From: Elizabethkingia miricola
GTDB taxonomy: Bacteria; Bacteroidota; Bacteroidia; Flavobacteriales; Weeksellaceae
Direction of reading: 5' to 3'
Length of the DNA stretch: 64,000 nucleotides
Assembly: GCF_001675285.1 (NCBI RefSeq)
Contig: NZ_LSGQ01000026.1
Coordinates: forward strand, 1 to 64,000
Position 1 is the stretch's first letter. The number at the start of each line of letters is the position of its first letter. Below are positions 26,637-35,487 of the stretch, piece after piece. A model generated the notes under the pieces. It worked only from the letters and a program-made list of their open reading frames with translations, was not told the origin of the DNA and did no database searches. Position numbers and translations under genes: made by a program.

Positions 26637-28133
26637 ATGTCAGAAAAAATCAAAATATTAATAAACGGTGCTTTTACAGAAAGTAAAGCTACCGAATACT
26701 TACCTGTAGAAAACCCGGCAACACAGGAAACTATTGCTGAGGTTCCGTTAACTTTGCTGTCAGAGATCGATGAAGCTATTGAAGCAGCATCTGCAGCTTT
26801 TAAAATATGGAAAGAAGTTGCTACTCCCGAACGTGCAAGGCTTTTTCTCAGATACCAGCAACTACTGAAAGAACACCAGAAGGAACTTGCAGAAATACTT
26901 TCCAAAGAAAATGGTAAAACCTTTGCCGATGCTATGGGAGATGTATGGCGCGGTATAGAGGTGGTGGAGCATGCTTGTAATATTCCTACACTGATGATGG
27001 GAGAGACTGTGGAAAATGTAGCAAGAGCGGTAGATACCTACAGTTATGTACAGCCATTGGGTGTATGTGCGGGTATTACGCCATTCAACTTTCCGGCAAT
27101 GATTCCATTATGGATGTTTCCTATGGCTATTGCCTGTGGCAATACTTTTATCCTGAAGCCATCGGAGCAGACACCAATGACTTCTGTAAGAATGGCGGAG
27201 TTGTTTTATGAAGCGGGTTTTCCAAAAGGCGTACTGAATATCGTTCATGGTGCTAAAGATCAGGTGAATCATCTGCTGAATCATCCGGATATAAGAGCTA
27301 TTTCTTTTGTCGGATCTGTTCCTGTTGCAGAACACGTTTACAGAACAGGAACCCATAACCTGAAACGGGTACAGGCTTTTGGCGGGGCAAAAAACCATAT
27401 GGTTGTAATGCCTGATGCCAATAAAGAGCAGGTCATTAATAATCTGGTTGGAGCTTCCTGTGGAGCAGCAGGACAGCGCTGTATGGCAATTAGTGTTGCT
27501 GTTTTGGTGGGAGAGGCTCAGAACTGGATAGATGATATCAAAAAAGCACTAAGCACTATTAAACCTGGTTTCTGGTCCGATGAATCTGCAGCTTATGGTC
27601 CGCTGATCAATAAGCAATCCAAAGAAAAGGTTCTGAGACTTATCCGGAGTGCATATGATCAGGGAGCAGAAGTATTGCTGGATGGCAGTAATTGTACTGT
27701 AGAAGGTTATGAAAACGGATATTTTGTAGGGCCAACATTATTCAGTAATGTTTCAACAGATATGGACATTTATAAAGAGGAGATTTTCGGTCCTGCACTA
27801 TTGTTACTGAAAGCTGATACGCTGGACGAAGCCATAAAAATTATCAATGCTAATCCTTATGGCAACGGGACTTCTATTTTTACCAATTCGGGTGCAGCAG
27901 CACGAAAGTTTCAACACGAAATAGAAGTAGGTCAGATCGGAATTAACCTGCCGATACCGGTTCCTTTACCATTCTTTTCTTTTACAGGCTGGCGCAAATC
28001 GTTTTTCGGAGACCTGCATTCCTATGGAAAGCAAGGGGTGCGTTTTTATACAGAAACCAAGACCATTACTGCACGCTGGTTCGAAGAGGATGTACTAGGA
28101 GGTAATGTGAATATGACTATAGCTTTAAAATAA
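26637..28133 (+). CDS. mmsA: CoA-acylating methylmalonate-semialdehyde dehydrogenase
   Basis: A 498-residue aldehyde dehydrogenase that oxidises methylmalonate semialdehyde to propionyl-CoA with loss of CO2, the last step of valine degradation. Visible are [16 protein letters not shown] (substrate/cofactor channel), [11 protein letters not shown], the [14 protein letters not shown] segment specific to this subgroup, and the catalytic Cys in [11 protein letters not shown] near residue 282. It makes the propionyl-CoA that prpBCD upstream removes. First gene of the valine operon; about 45 nt to the next. Confidence 0.95.
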   Translation: MSEKIKILINGAFTESKATEYLPVENPATQETIAEVPLTLLSEIDEAIEAASAAFKIWKEVATPERARLFLRYQQLLKEHQKELAEILSKENGKTFADAMGDVWRGIEVVEHACNIPTLMMGETVENVARAVDTYSYVQPLGVCAGITPFNFPAMIPLWMFPMAIACGNTFILKPSEQTPMTSVRMAELFYEAGFPKGVLNIVHGAKDQVNHLLNHPDIRAISFVGSVPVAEHVYRTGTHNLKRVQAFGGAKNHMVVMPDANKEQVINNLVGASCGAAGQRCMAISVAVLVGEAQNWIDDIKKALSTIKPGFWSDESAAYGPLINKQSKEKVLRLIRSAYDQGAEVLLDGSNCTVEGYENGYFVGPTLFSNVSTDMDIYKEEIFGPALLLLKADTLDEAIKIINANPYGNGTSIFTNSGAAARKFQHEIEVGQIGINLPIPVPLPFFSFTGWRKSFFGDLHSYGKQGVRFYTETKTITARWFEEDVLGGNVNMTIALK

Positions 28134-28179
28134 CGGACTGAAAATCATGTTCAGTACTCAATTTTTAACCGAATAAAAT

Positions 28180-29340
28180 ATGCAGTTTAACCTAAATGAA
28201 AACCAGTGTGCCTTTCAGGAGGCTGCGAGAAGTTTTGCCCAAAAAGAGTTAGCGCCGTATGCTTCGGAATGGGATGCTAAAAAGATATTCCCCAGAGAAG
28301 CTATTTTAAAAGCCGGAGAGCTGGGATTTTGCGGTATTTATACAAGTGAGGAGAGCGGGGGTTTAGGTCTTTCGAGACTGGATGCTGCGATTATATTTGA
28401 AGAACTGGCAGCAGCATGTCCGTCTACTACGGCCTATATTACTATTCATAATATGGTTTCATGGATGATTGATGAATATGCAAAAGATGAAATCCGACAA
28501 GAATTGTGTCACAAATTATCAACAGGAGATCTTTTGGGATCATATTGTCTTACAGAACCCGGATCCGGATCAGATGCAGCAAGCCTGAAAACAACAGCTG
28601 TAAAGCAAGGTAATAAATACCTGATAAATGGTACAAAAGCATTTATTTCCGGTGCCGGAGAAAGTGATGTACTTATTGTAATGGCTCGTACAGGAGATGC
28701 TTCTTCAAAAGGAATCAGTGCTTTTGTTGTTTCTGCCAAAAGCCCGGGAATAAGCTTTGGCGAAAACGAAAAAAAACTGGGATGGAATACTCAGCCAACA
28801 AGATTTGTATTTCTGGATCAGGTAGAAGTAGATGAAAGTCATCTTTTGGGAACATTGGGTGAAGGCTTTAAAATTGCTCTGAAAGGACTGGACGGCGGGC
28901 GTATTAATATCGGAACCTGTTCTGTAGGGGCTGCTCAGGGAGCCATTAATCAGGCACAACGTTATATGCATGAGAGACAGCAGTTCGGGAAATCTTTAGC
29001 GCAATTTCAGTCATTGCAATTTAAGATTGCAGATATGGTAACAGAGTTGGTTGCAGCAAGACAGATGATACATCTGGCGGCGTTTAAACTGGATTCTAGT
29101 GATCCTAATGCTGCGACATATTGTGCAATGGCCAAAAGACTGGCTACTGATATGTGTTTTAATATTTGCAATGAGGCCTTACAGATACTAGGCGGATATG
29201 GTTGTACTCAGGACTTCCCTGTAGAGAGACTAATGCGAGATGCAAGAGTACATCAGGTTGTAGAGGGTACAAATGAAATTATGAAATTGGTAATCTCCAG
29301 AAAAATACTGGAGGAAGGAGCTACGCTCCGGATCAGATAA
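28180..29340 (+). CDS. Acyl-CoA dehydrogenase, probably isobutyryl-CoA dehydrogenase
   Basis: A 386-residue FAD-dependent dehydrogenase. FAD- and substrate-binding segments CLTEPGSGSDAASLKT (near 125) and FVFLDQVEVDESHLLG (near 208) are present, as is the C-terminal VHQVVEGTNEIMKLVISRKI holding the catalytic Glu. Placement between mmsA and 3-hydroxyisobutyryl-CoA hydrolase makes isobutyryl-CoA to methacrylyl-CoA the likely reaction, since that step would otherwise be missing. Specificity is inferred from context. Confidence 0.9.
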   Translation: MQFNLNENQCAFQEAARSFAQKELAPYASEWDAKKIFPREAILKAGELGFCGIYTSEESGGLGLSRLDAAIIFEELAAACPSTTAYITIHNMVSWMIDEYAKDEIRQELCHKLSTGDLLGSYCLTEPGSGSDAASLKTTAVKQGNKYLINGTKAFISGAGESDVLIVMARTGDASSKGISAFVVSAKSPGISFGENEKKLGWNTQPTRFVFLDQVEVDESHLLGTLGEGFKIALKGLDGGRINIGTCSVGAAQGAINQAQRYMHERQQFGKSLAQFQSLQFKIADMVTELVAARQMIHLAAFKLDSSDPNAATYCAMAKRLATDMCFNICNEALQILGGYGCTQDFPVERLMRDARVHQVVEGTNEIMKLVISRKILEEGATLRIR

Positions 29341-29378
29341 AGATTAACTTTATAATCACGTCATTTTCACTTAAAAAT

Positions 29379-30485
29379 ATGGATTTAATACATACAGAAA
29401 TAAAAAATAAAGTCGGTTTCATTACGCTTAATTCAGAAAAGACCCTTAATTCTCTTTCGCTTCCTATGATCGAGCAACTGGGTGTAGCCCTGAAAAAGTG
29501 GGAGTTGTCCGATGAAATTTCTTGCATCTTTTTGCAGGGTGCCGGTGAGAAAGCATTCTGTGCCGGAGGCGATGTAAGGAAGCTTCATGATGCTATTGTT
29601 GAACAACGGATTACTGATCCAAAGAAGGTTCCGCAGGAATGTCTTGATTTTTTCTCTAAAGAATACAAAGTAGATTATGCTATTCATACGTATCCCAAAC
29701 CTGTAATTGTTTGGGGAAGCGGAATTGTCATGGGTGGTGGAATAGGCCTGATGGTAGGAGCTTCTCACCGTATTGTTACGGAGAAAAGTAAACTGGCTAT
29801 GCCGGAAATTACAATTGGTTTGTATCCGGATGTCGGCGGAACCTGGTTTTTAAACAGAATGCCTTCTGCTTATGGATTGTATTCCGGTTTAACGGGAGCC
29901 AGACTGGATGGTGCCGATTGCCGATTTCTGGGGCTGGCAGATTATTACATAGAGTCAGATTCAAAAGAAGATCTGGTAAAAGCTTTGGAGCAGGCAGATT
30001 GGAGTGGCGGTCGCTATAAAACAGTTTCGGGGGTGCTGGAAAAGTTTTCAGCACGTACCAGAATGCCAGAATCTAAAGCCGCTGCTCGTGAGTTGTTCAT
30101 CCGGAAATTTGAAGGAGTGAATACTCTAAAAGAGTTTACTGATATTCTAACAGCATATCAGGGAGAAGATGAATGGGTAGATGTAGGTATTAAAACTTTT
30201 AAATCCGGTTCTCCGAGTTCTGCAAGTATCATTTTCAGACAGCTGAAACAGGGTGTAAAACTGAGTTTGGAAGATGTATTTCGCTCAGAACTTAACTTAT
30301 CGTGCCAATGTTGTATGCATCCGGATTTTGCAGAGGGCGTACGTGCTTTACTGGTAGATAAAGACCAGTCTCCGAAATGGATTCCGGCGACGCAGGATGA
30401 GGTTACAGAAGAATGGATAGATAGTTATTTTTCCTCTGTCTGGAATGATGAAGAACATCCTTTAAAGAATCTAAGTATAAATTAA
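29379..30485 (+). CDS. 3-Hydroxyisobutyryl-CoA hydrolase
   Basis: A 368-residue crotonase-superfamily protein of the HIBCH type, longer than simple enoyl-CoA hydratases. It has the oxyanion-hole motif KAFCAGGDVRKLHD near residue 60, VMGGGIGLMVGASHRI near 120, and MPEITIGLYPDVGGTWFLNR near 145, where the Glu and Asp are catalytic in HIBCH. The C-terminal half carries the extra ECH_2 region. It hydrolyses 3-hydroxyisobutyryl-CoA to free acid in valine breakdown. The mmsB-like gene follows within 10 nt. Confidence 0.92.
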   Translation: MDLIHTEIKNKVGFITLNSEKTLNSLSLPMIEQLGVALKKWELSDEISCIFLQGAGEKAFCAGGDVRKLHDAIVEQRITDPKKVPQECLDFFSKEYKVDYAIHTYPKPVIVWGSGIVMGGGIGLMVGASHRIVTEKSKLAMPEITIGLYPDVGGTWFLNRMPSAYGLYSGLTGARLDGADCRFLGLADYYIESDSKEDLVKALEQADWSGGRYKTVSGVLEKFSARTRMPESKAAARELFIRKFEGVNTLKEFTDILTAYQGEDEWVDVGIKTFKSGSPSSASIIFRQLKQGVKLSLEDVFRSELNLSCQCCMHPDFAEGVRALLVDKDQSPKWIPATQDEVTEEWIDSYFSSVWNDEEHPLKNLSIN

Positions 30486-30494
30486 TCAATGATC

Positions 30495-31376
30495 ATGAAA
30501 AAAATCGCATTTATAGGATTAGGAAATATGGGCGGCCCTATGGCTGCAAATCTTGTAAGAAAAGGCTATGATGTTAATGGTTTTGATCTTTCAGCAGATG
30601 CCCTGAATCATTTAAAAGAAGCCGGAGGTTATATTGCTGATTCTTCTGTAGAAGCTATTGCAGATGCAGATGTTGTTATTACAATGCTGCCTTCAGGAAA
30701 ACATGTTTCCGATTTGTATTCTGACGAGTTTATAGCTCATCTGAAACCATATGCTCTTCTGATAGACAGCAGTACAATTGATACTGTTACTGCCAGAGCC
30801 GTTGCAGATAAAGTGCAGTTAAAAGGCTGTAGTATGATAGATGCACCTGTTTCCGGAGGAACCAGCGGAGCACAAGCCGGAACATTAACCTTTATTGTTG
30901 GGGGAACACTGGATAATTTTGAAAAAGCAAAGCCTGTATTAGAATGTATGGGAAAGAATATTTTCCATGCCGGAGAATCCGGAGCGGGACAGGTTGCAAA
31001 AATGTGTAATAATATGCTTCTGGCAGTTCATATGATTGGTACTTCGGAAGCTATTAATCTGGGAGTTAGGCAAGGACTGGATCCTAAAGTTCTGAGTGAG
31101 ATTATGAAAAAGAGCTCAGGCGGGAACTGGTCTCTGGAAGTATACAATCCTTATCCCGGAGTGATGGAAAATACACCCGCATCAAAAGATTATGCAGGCG
31201 GTTTTGCTGTAGATCTTATGGCAAAAGATCTTGGCCTGGCTGCGGCGGCAGGACTGGAGACAAAAACTGCAACACCGCTGGGAAGCACAGCACTAAACTT
31301 GTACCGAATGTGGAGTGATGCCGGTAACGGGAAAATTGATTTCTCCAGTATTATCAGGTTTCTTAACAAACAATAA
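30495..31376 (+). CDS. mmsB: 3-Hydroxyisobutyrate dehydrogenase
   Basis: A 293-residue NAD-dependent beta-hydroxyacid dehydrogenase giving methylmalonate semialdehyde, the substrate of MmsA. The N-terminal Rossmann motif IAFIGLGNMGGPMAANL, the substrate motif DAPVSGGTSGAQAGTL near residue 118, and the catalytic Lys in GAGQVAKMCNNML near residue 168 are all present. Two in-frame ATGs two codons apart (30489, 30495) are possible; the second begins MKKIAFIG as in homologues. An enoyl-CoA hydratase gene follows after 5 nt. Confidence 0.94.
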   Translation: MKKIAFIGLGNMGGPMAANLVRKGYDVNGFDLSADALNHLKEAGGYIADSSVEAIADADVVITMLPSGKHVSDLYSDEFIAHLKPYALLIDSSTIDTVTARAVADKVQLKGCSMIDAPVSGGTSGAQAGTLTFIVGGTLDNFEKAKPVLECMGKNIFHAGESGAGQVAKMCNNMLLAVHMIGTSEAINLGVRQGLDPKVLSEIMKKSSGGNWSLEVYNPYPGVMENTPASKDYAGGFAVDLMAKDLGLAAAAGLETKTATPLGSTALNLYRMWSDAGNGKIDFSSIIRFLNKQ

Positions 31377-31381
31377 CGACT

Positions 31382-32164
31382 ATGAATTTCGAAACATTAA
31401 TTTATACACAGGACGGTTATACCGGAATATTAACAATTAATCGTCCACAGGCTTTGAATGCTTTAAATGCAGATGTATTGAAAGAACTGAAAGTGTTTAC
31501 AGACTATATTAAAACAAATAAAGAGATACGGGCTCTTATTATTACCGGAGCAGGTGATAAAGCTTTTGTGGCGGGAGCAGATATAAAAGCAATGCAGGGA
31601 ATGACTCCCGAAGAGGCAGAAAGATTCTCGGTTACTGCCCAGGCGGTATTCGATGCTATTGAAGCATTGCCATTTGCTGTTATAGCTGCGGTAAACGGCT
31701 TTGCTTTAGGAGGAGGCTGTGAACTTGCATTGGCCTGTGATATTATTCTTGCGAGTGAAAAAGCTCGATTTGGTCTGCCGGAAGTTACATTGGGGCTTTT
31801 ACCTTGTTTTGGTGGGACACAGCGTCTTCCAAGAGCAATAGGTTTGTATAAAGCAAAGGAAATGATTTTTTCGGGTGAGTTTTATACCGCGGAAAACTGC
31901 AAAGGATTTGGTTTTGTCAATCGAGTAACAGCTTCGGAAGATCTGTTGGATGAGGCCTGTAAGCTTGCTGGAACCATTGCTTCCAGAGGTCCTGTTGCAG
32001 TAGCGAAAGCAAAGCAATCACTGAATACAGGAACTGAAATACATCTCGATGAAGGATTAAAACAAGAAGCTTATCTCTTTGGCGAGCTCTTCAATACGGA
32101 GGATCATCATGAAGGCATAGGAGCTTTTATAGAAAAACGCAGTCCTGATTTTAAAGGAAAATAA
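31382..32164 (+). CDS. Enoyl-CoA hydratase, probably methacrylyl-CoA hydratase
   Basis: A 260-residue crotonase-fold hydratase. Motifs are [15 protein letters not shown] (first oxyanion-hole strand), [21 protein letters not shown] near residue 103 with a catalytic Glu, and [21 protein letters not shown] with the second Glu. In this operon it would hydrate methacrylyl-CoA to 3-hydroxyisobutyryl-CoA, completing isobutyryl-CoA to propionyl-CoA. General short-chain specificity is also possible. Confidence 0.92.
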   Translation: MNFETLIYTQDGYTGILTINRPQALNALNADVLKELKVFTDYIKTNKEIRALIITGAGDKAFVAGADIKAMQGMTPEEAERFSVTAQAVFDAIEALPFAVIAAVNGFALGGGCELALACDIILASEKARFGLPEVTLGLLPCFGGTQRLPRAIGLYKAKEMIFSGEFYTAENCKGFGFVNRVTASEDLLDEACKLAGTIASRGPVAVAKAKQSLNTGTEIHLDEGLKQEAYLFGELFNTEDHHEGIGAFIEKRSPDFKGK

Positions 32165-32178
32165 AGATTATAATATAT

Positions 32179-32838
32179 ATGAGTTTGATAAGAGAGAAGT
32201 TGATGCTGCCGGAAGAAGGTAAGAAATTGTTATTGCATTCTTGTTGTGCACCATGCTCAGGAGAAGTGATGGAAGCAATAATAGCCTCCGGTATAGAGTT
32301 TACAATATTCTTTTACAACCCCAATATCCACCCCAAAAAGGAATATGACTTGCGGAAAGAAGAAAATATACGTTTTGCAGAAAAGTATAATATTCCTTTT
32401 ATAGATGCTGATTATGATGTGGATAATTGGTTTTCCCGGGCCAAAGGAATGGAATGGGAACCTGAAAAAGGAGTACGCTGTACAATGTGTTTTGATATGC
32501 GTTTTGAACGTACGGCATTATACGCTTATGAAAATGGATTTGACGTTATATCCAGTTCTTTAGGAATATCCAGATGGAAGAATATGGAACAGATTAATGA
32601 CTGTGGTCTACGGGCAGCTGAGCATTATGAAGGTATTACCTACTGGACCTATAACTGGAGAAAGAAAGGCGGTTCGGCAAGAATGTTGGAAATTAGCAAG
32701 CAGGAACAATTTTATATGCAGGAATATTGCGGCTGTGCTTATTCTTTGCGGGATACTAACAAATGGAGAATGGAAAATGGCCGGGAGAAAATAAAACTGG
32801 GAGAAAAATATTATGGTATCCATGAAGGGGATGGATAA
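32179..32838 (+). CDS. queH: Epoxyqueuosine reductase QueH
   Basis: A 219-residue protein of the former DUF208 family, the non-orthologous replacement for QueG in the last step of tRNA queuosine synthesis. The iron-sulphur and metal ligands are visible: [11 protein letters not shown] near residue 21, [14 protein letters not shown] near residue 97, and [10 protein letters not shown] near residue 182. It follows the valine genes by only 14 nt and is likely co-transcribed, but has no functional link to them. A strong terminator follows. Confidence 0.93.
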   Translation: MSLIREKLMLPEEGKKLLLHSCCAPCSGEVMEAIIASGIEFTIFFYNPNIHPKKEYDLRKEENIRFAEKYNIPFIDADYDVDNWFSRAKGMEWEPEKGVRCTMCFDMRFERTALYAYENGFDVISSSLGISRWKNMEQINDCGLRAAEHYEGITYWTYNWRKKGGSARMLEISKQEQFYMQEYCGCAYSLRDTNKWRMENGREKIKLGEKYYGIHEGDG

Positions 32839-32880
32839 AAGTAAAAAACACTGCTCTGAAAAATACAAATAGTTATCATA

Positions 32881-32915
32881 AAAAAGCCGTATCAAGAATT
32901 TTGATACGGCTTTTT
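32881..32915 (+). terminator. Terminator of the valine/queH transcript
   Basis: Perfect 14-bp stem AAAAAGCCGTATCA / TGATACGGCTTTTT, 7-nt loop. It can also serve the leftward lipoprotein gene. Confidence 0.9.
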
Positions 32916-32943
32916 ATATTCTTTAGTCATGAATGAGCTTCTT

Positions 32944-33375
32944 CTAAGAATTTTGAGCTACGAACTTTTTGTAATTCTCTTCGTTTTTAAAATAGGCTAC
33001 TTCACCATTATCACCAACCATCACGATATAAGCATTTGCTTTATCTATTTTTTCTCCACTGAATGGATCTGTGGTCTCTCTTACACTTTTATCTTTTGGA
33101 ATACGCTCCACACACATTTCGCAACAACCATAATAAGTTTTTCCGTCATGGGGTACTTCTATTTGCTTCTTTCCCATATAAGCATCGTTTACCATGCATA
33201 CGGTTTCATTCGGCACTTTATCTCCCTTTGCGTATTTACCATCAGACGATGTAGCTTTCATCTGATCTGCCATTGTCTGTGTCTGAGTTTCATTCTTTGG
33301 TTTGTCAGTGTTGCATGCGTATAGTATGACAGAACTGAAAATAATAAGAGATGTATTCCTAAGTGTTGTTTTCAT
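32944..33375 (-). CDS. Lipoprotein with a TRASH/YHS-like Cys motif
   Basis: A 143-residue lipoprotein with signal core SLIIFSSVILYAC and lipid Cys near residue 21. The mature domain has VCMVNDAYMG, then YYGCCEMCVERI, the C-x(n)-YxGCCxxC pattern of TRASH/YHS-type metal-sensing or metal-binding modules, and a C-terminal AYIVMVGDNGEVAYFKNEENYKKF segment. Probably a periplasmic or surface metal (copper) binder. It is a single gene with its own promoter. Confidence 0.75.
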   Translation of the reverse strand: MKTTLRNTSLIIFSSVILYACNTDKPKNETQTQTMADQMKATSSDGKYAKGDKVPNETVCMVNDAYMGKKQIEVPHDGKTYYGCCEMCVERIPKDKSVRETTDPFSGEKIDKANAYIVMVGDNGEVAYFKNEENYKKFVAQNS

Positions 33376-33404
33376 TGCTAATATTATTTAATCAAAATGA
33401 TCTT

Positions 33405-33412
33405 CAAAATTA
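33405..33412 (-). promoter_or_regulatory. -7 promoter box of the TRASH-like lipoprotein gene
   Basis: TAATTTTG on the minus strand, exact TAnnTTTG match, about 29 nt before the start codon. Confidence 0.5.
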
Positions 33413-33790
33413 ACCTTAATACTGCAGCATAGTTTATCAAATTTTGGTAAAATTTTATATGAAAGTAAAATAAATGAGCACTAATGTTTCTTTATTTTTT
33501 TTATTGCTTTTTTATTAAAAATTATTTATAACTATTTGTAATAAAACTATTTATTAGTCAATATATTGATTTATTATTATTTTATATATAAAAGTAATTT
33601 CATATCAATTGAAATATTCAATAGATTAATTTTATTTATTTTGGCTATTTCCTGTTAATTATATCTGTTTAGTCGTTTGTTAATAGATGTTAAACTTGTT
33701 TTTTTTCTTTTAACCCCTTTTCCAAAAGTTTATCTAAGCTTAAAGAAAACTTAAAGAAAACTAATAGTAAATTAATAAACCTTAATTAGC
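33413..33790. other. Very AT-rich intergenic region
   Basis: About 380 nt dominated by A and T, with no ORF. Near the right end a CTTAAAGAAAA unit occurs twice in tandem (about 33738-33760). Otherwise I see only promoter-like AT-rich sequence. Confidence 0.45.
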
Positions 33791-34465
33791 ATGTCTATAC
33801 AAAAAAACATCTTTCAGACATTTAAAACTAAGAAGCTTCCTTTACTCACGCAATTTCATATTTGGAAAATTAAAAGACTGAATCCTGATTATTCTTATCA
33901 TTTGTACGATGATGATGATATCGACAAATTTCTACAGGAAGAATTTCCAGCACGGTATTTTGAAGCTTATAAACGTTTAACAATCGGAGCTGCGAAGGCA
34001 GATTTTTTTCGTTATGCTATTCTCTATAAGAAAGGAGGAGTATATCTTGATGTAGACAGTGGTATTTCGAAACCTCTGAAAGCACTTATAAGACCTGATG
34101 ATACCGCTGTATTAAGCAGAGAACGTCATCCTCAGTTTTTTGTACAATGGGCGTTGATCTATGAAAAAGGGCATCCTTTTCTGGCAAAAGTATTAGAACA
34201 TATTGTTGATAATATTGAGAACCACAGATATCCAAATGATATTCATAAAACAACAGGACCTACAGCTTATACAAAAGGTATCGAAGCAAGTTTAAGAGAG
34301 AATCCTGAGATCTCATACAGAGTTTTTGATGGAATAGAATTTCGGGGATATCTAAAATTTAAATACAAATTAGGCAAGTTTTTTCTGTATTCAAGCAGAG
34401 CGGAACACTGGAAACAAAAGCAGCTTACAATGGATATTATAGATCCGCGAATGGTTAATGTTTAA
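33791..34465 (+). CDS. Glycosyltransferase (GT32/capsular polysaccharide type)
   Basis: A 224-residue sugar transferase of the DXD-containing family that includes OCH1 and Gly_transf_sug proteins. It begins IQKNIFQTFKTKKLP and has the donor-binding segment ADFFRYAILYKKGGVYLDVDSG, with the DXD motif (DVD) near residue 92. No signal peptide, so it acts in the cytosol. No polysaccharide gene cluster surrounds it, so donor, acceptor and product are unknown. Confidence 0.87.
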   Translation: MSIQKNIFQTFKTKKLPLLTQFHIWKIKRLNPDYSYHLYDDDDIDKFLQEEFPARYFEAYKRLTIGAAKADFFRYAILYKKGGVYLDVDSGISKPLKALIRPDDTAVLSRERHPQFFVQWALIYEKGHPFLAKVLEHIVDNIENHRYPNDIHKTTGPTAYTKGIEASLRENPEISYRVFDGIEFRGYLKFKYKLGKFFLYSSRAEHWKQKQLTMDIIDPRMVNV

Positions 34466-34504
34466 ATATAATATTCAATTAACTTACAAACCGTAGAATA
34501 AGAT

Positions 34505-34512
34505 TAGCTTTG
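34505..34512 (+). promoter_or_regulatory. -7 promoter box of the barnase-like gene
   Basis: TAGCTTTG, exact TAnnTTTG match, ends 22 nt before the ATG at 34535. Confidence 0.6.
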
Positions 34513-34534
34513 CGTAAATCATCAAAACAATTTT

Positions 34535-35011
34535 ATGAAAGCAAAGTTTTTATTCATTGCTATTTTAGCAATTTTCACAATTTTTACGGGATGTAGTAAC
34601 GATGACAGCAGGGCAGACTCGAATGCATCAACACTAGCATTAAGCGCGGAAGCTAAAGCTCAGATTGCAGCGGCTTCAGATATTTACCAGCTTACTAATG
34701 AAGATGTTGTGGTAGACTATGTAAAAAAGAACAAAAAATTACCTAACTATTATGTTACCAAAAGCGCAGCTCAAAAAGCAGGTTGGGTAGCTTCAAAAGG
34801 AAATCTGTGTACTGTATTGCCAGGTAAAGCGATTGGGGGAGATGTCTTCGGGAATAGAGAAGGGCTTTTACCAAAAAAGACAAACAGAACTTATTACGAA
34901 GCAGATCTTAATTACAACTGCGGGAACAGAAATGCAGACCGTTTGATTATGAGTAATGATGGACTTGTATATGTAACAAAAGATCATTATCAGACTTTTA
35001 CACAGAAGTAA
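34535..35011 (+). CDS. Barnase-like secreted ribonuclease (lipoprotein)
   Basis: A 158-residue protein with lipobox IFTGC (Cys20) and a C-terminal domain (about 50-158) that aligns to Bacillus barnase, from memory, without gaps over the whole active site at a constant offset of 49. Catalytic and RNA-binding positions are kept: Lys76 (barnase 27), Arg108 (59), Glu122 (73), Arg132 (83), Arg136 (87) and His151 (102). Cys92 and Cys129 occupy barnase positions 43 and 80 and could form a disulphide. It should be an active guanyl-preferring RNase exported to the periplasm or surface. No barstar gene is adjacent. The next gene is a GIY-YIG-like protein behind a terminator. Confidence 0.92.
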   Translation: MKAKFLFIAILAIFTIFTGCSNDDSRADSNASTLALSAEAKAQIAAASDIYQLTNEDVVVDYVKKNKKLPNYYVTKSAAQKAGWVASKGNLCTVLPGKAIGGDVFGNREGLLPKKTNRTYYEADLNYNCGNRNADRLIMSNDGLVYVTKDHYQTFTQK

Positions 35012-35031
35012 ATAGAAACTTTAATAAAACA

Positions 35032-35062
35032 AAAACCTTTACCATTCCGGTGAAGGTTTTTT
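35032..35062 (+). terminator. Terminator after the barnase-like gene
   Basis: 12-bp stem AAAACCTTTACC / GGTGAAGGTTTT with a 5-nt loop and T tract. Confidence 0.85.
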
Positions 35063-35118
35063 ATTTCTGTATCAATGCCCGGAAATTTATATAAGCCAAA
35101 TTATGCTTAGCTTGCAGT

Positions 35119-35385
35119 ATGAAGTTAGTGTCCGGAATTTATATTTTTTACTGTTCGGTAACCGAAGATGTATTTATAGATGCATCGGTTATTGTCCGGC
35201 AAAAAATAAAACATCATATCCGTATGCTGAAAGCAGGAGTACATTCTAATACGGAACTTCAGAATTTGTATAATACCTATGGAGCGGCAACTATACATTT
35301 TGAAATTGTTGACCGTAGTGAGGAACAGTTTCATGCTGAAAAGCTGAAAGAAATTCAGGAAGAGCTAAAAGCGAGACGGCTTTAG
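35119..35385 (+). CDS. Degenerate GIY-YIG domain protein
   Basis: An 88-residue protein reading like a GIY-YIG nuclease core. It has SGIYIFYC at residue 5 for the GIY strand, VFIDASV where YIG would be, then VRQKIKHHIRMLKAG and LQNLYNTYGAATIHFEIVD matching the family's helix and second strand region. The YIG Tyr and Gly are replaced (FID), and the catalytic Arg position is uncertain, so activity is doubtful. It has its own terminator downstream and is probably a separate unit from the RNase gene. Confidence 0.65.
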   Translation: MKLVSGIYIFYCSVTEDVFIDASVIVRQKIKHHIRMLKAGVHSNTELQNLYNTYGAATIHFEIVDRSEEQFHAEKLKEIQEELKARRL

Positions 35386-35422
35386 ACTTACTAAAACTAA
35401 ATTTCTGTATGTAGTGTAATGA

Positions 35423-35463
35423 AAAACATCTTTACCCTGAATTCAGAATAAAGATGTTTTTTA
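35423..35463. terminator. Bidirectional terminator
   Basis: Stem AAAACATCTTTA / TAAAGATGTTTT with a 14-nt loop between convergent genes (GIY-YIG-like on plus, porin-like on minus). Confidence 0.82.
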
Positions 35464-35487
35464 TTTATAAGCGTATGATATATTGAC

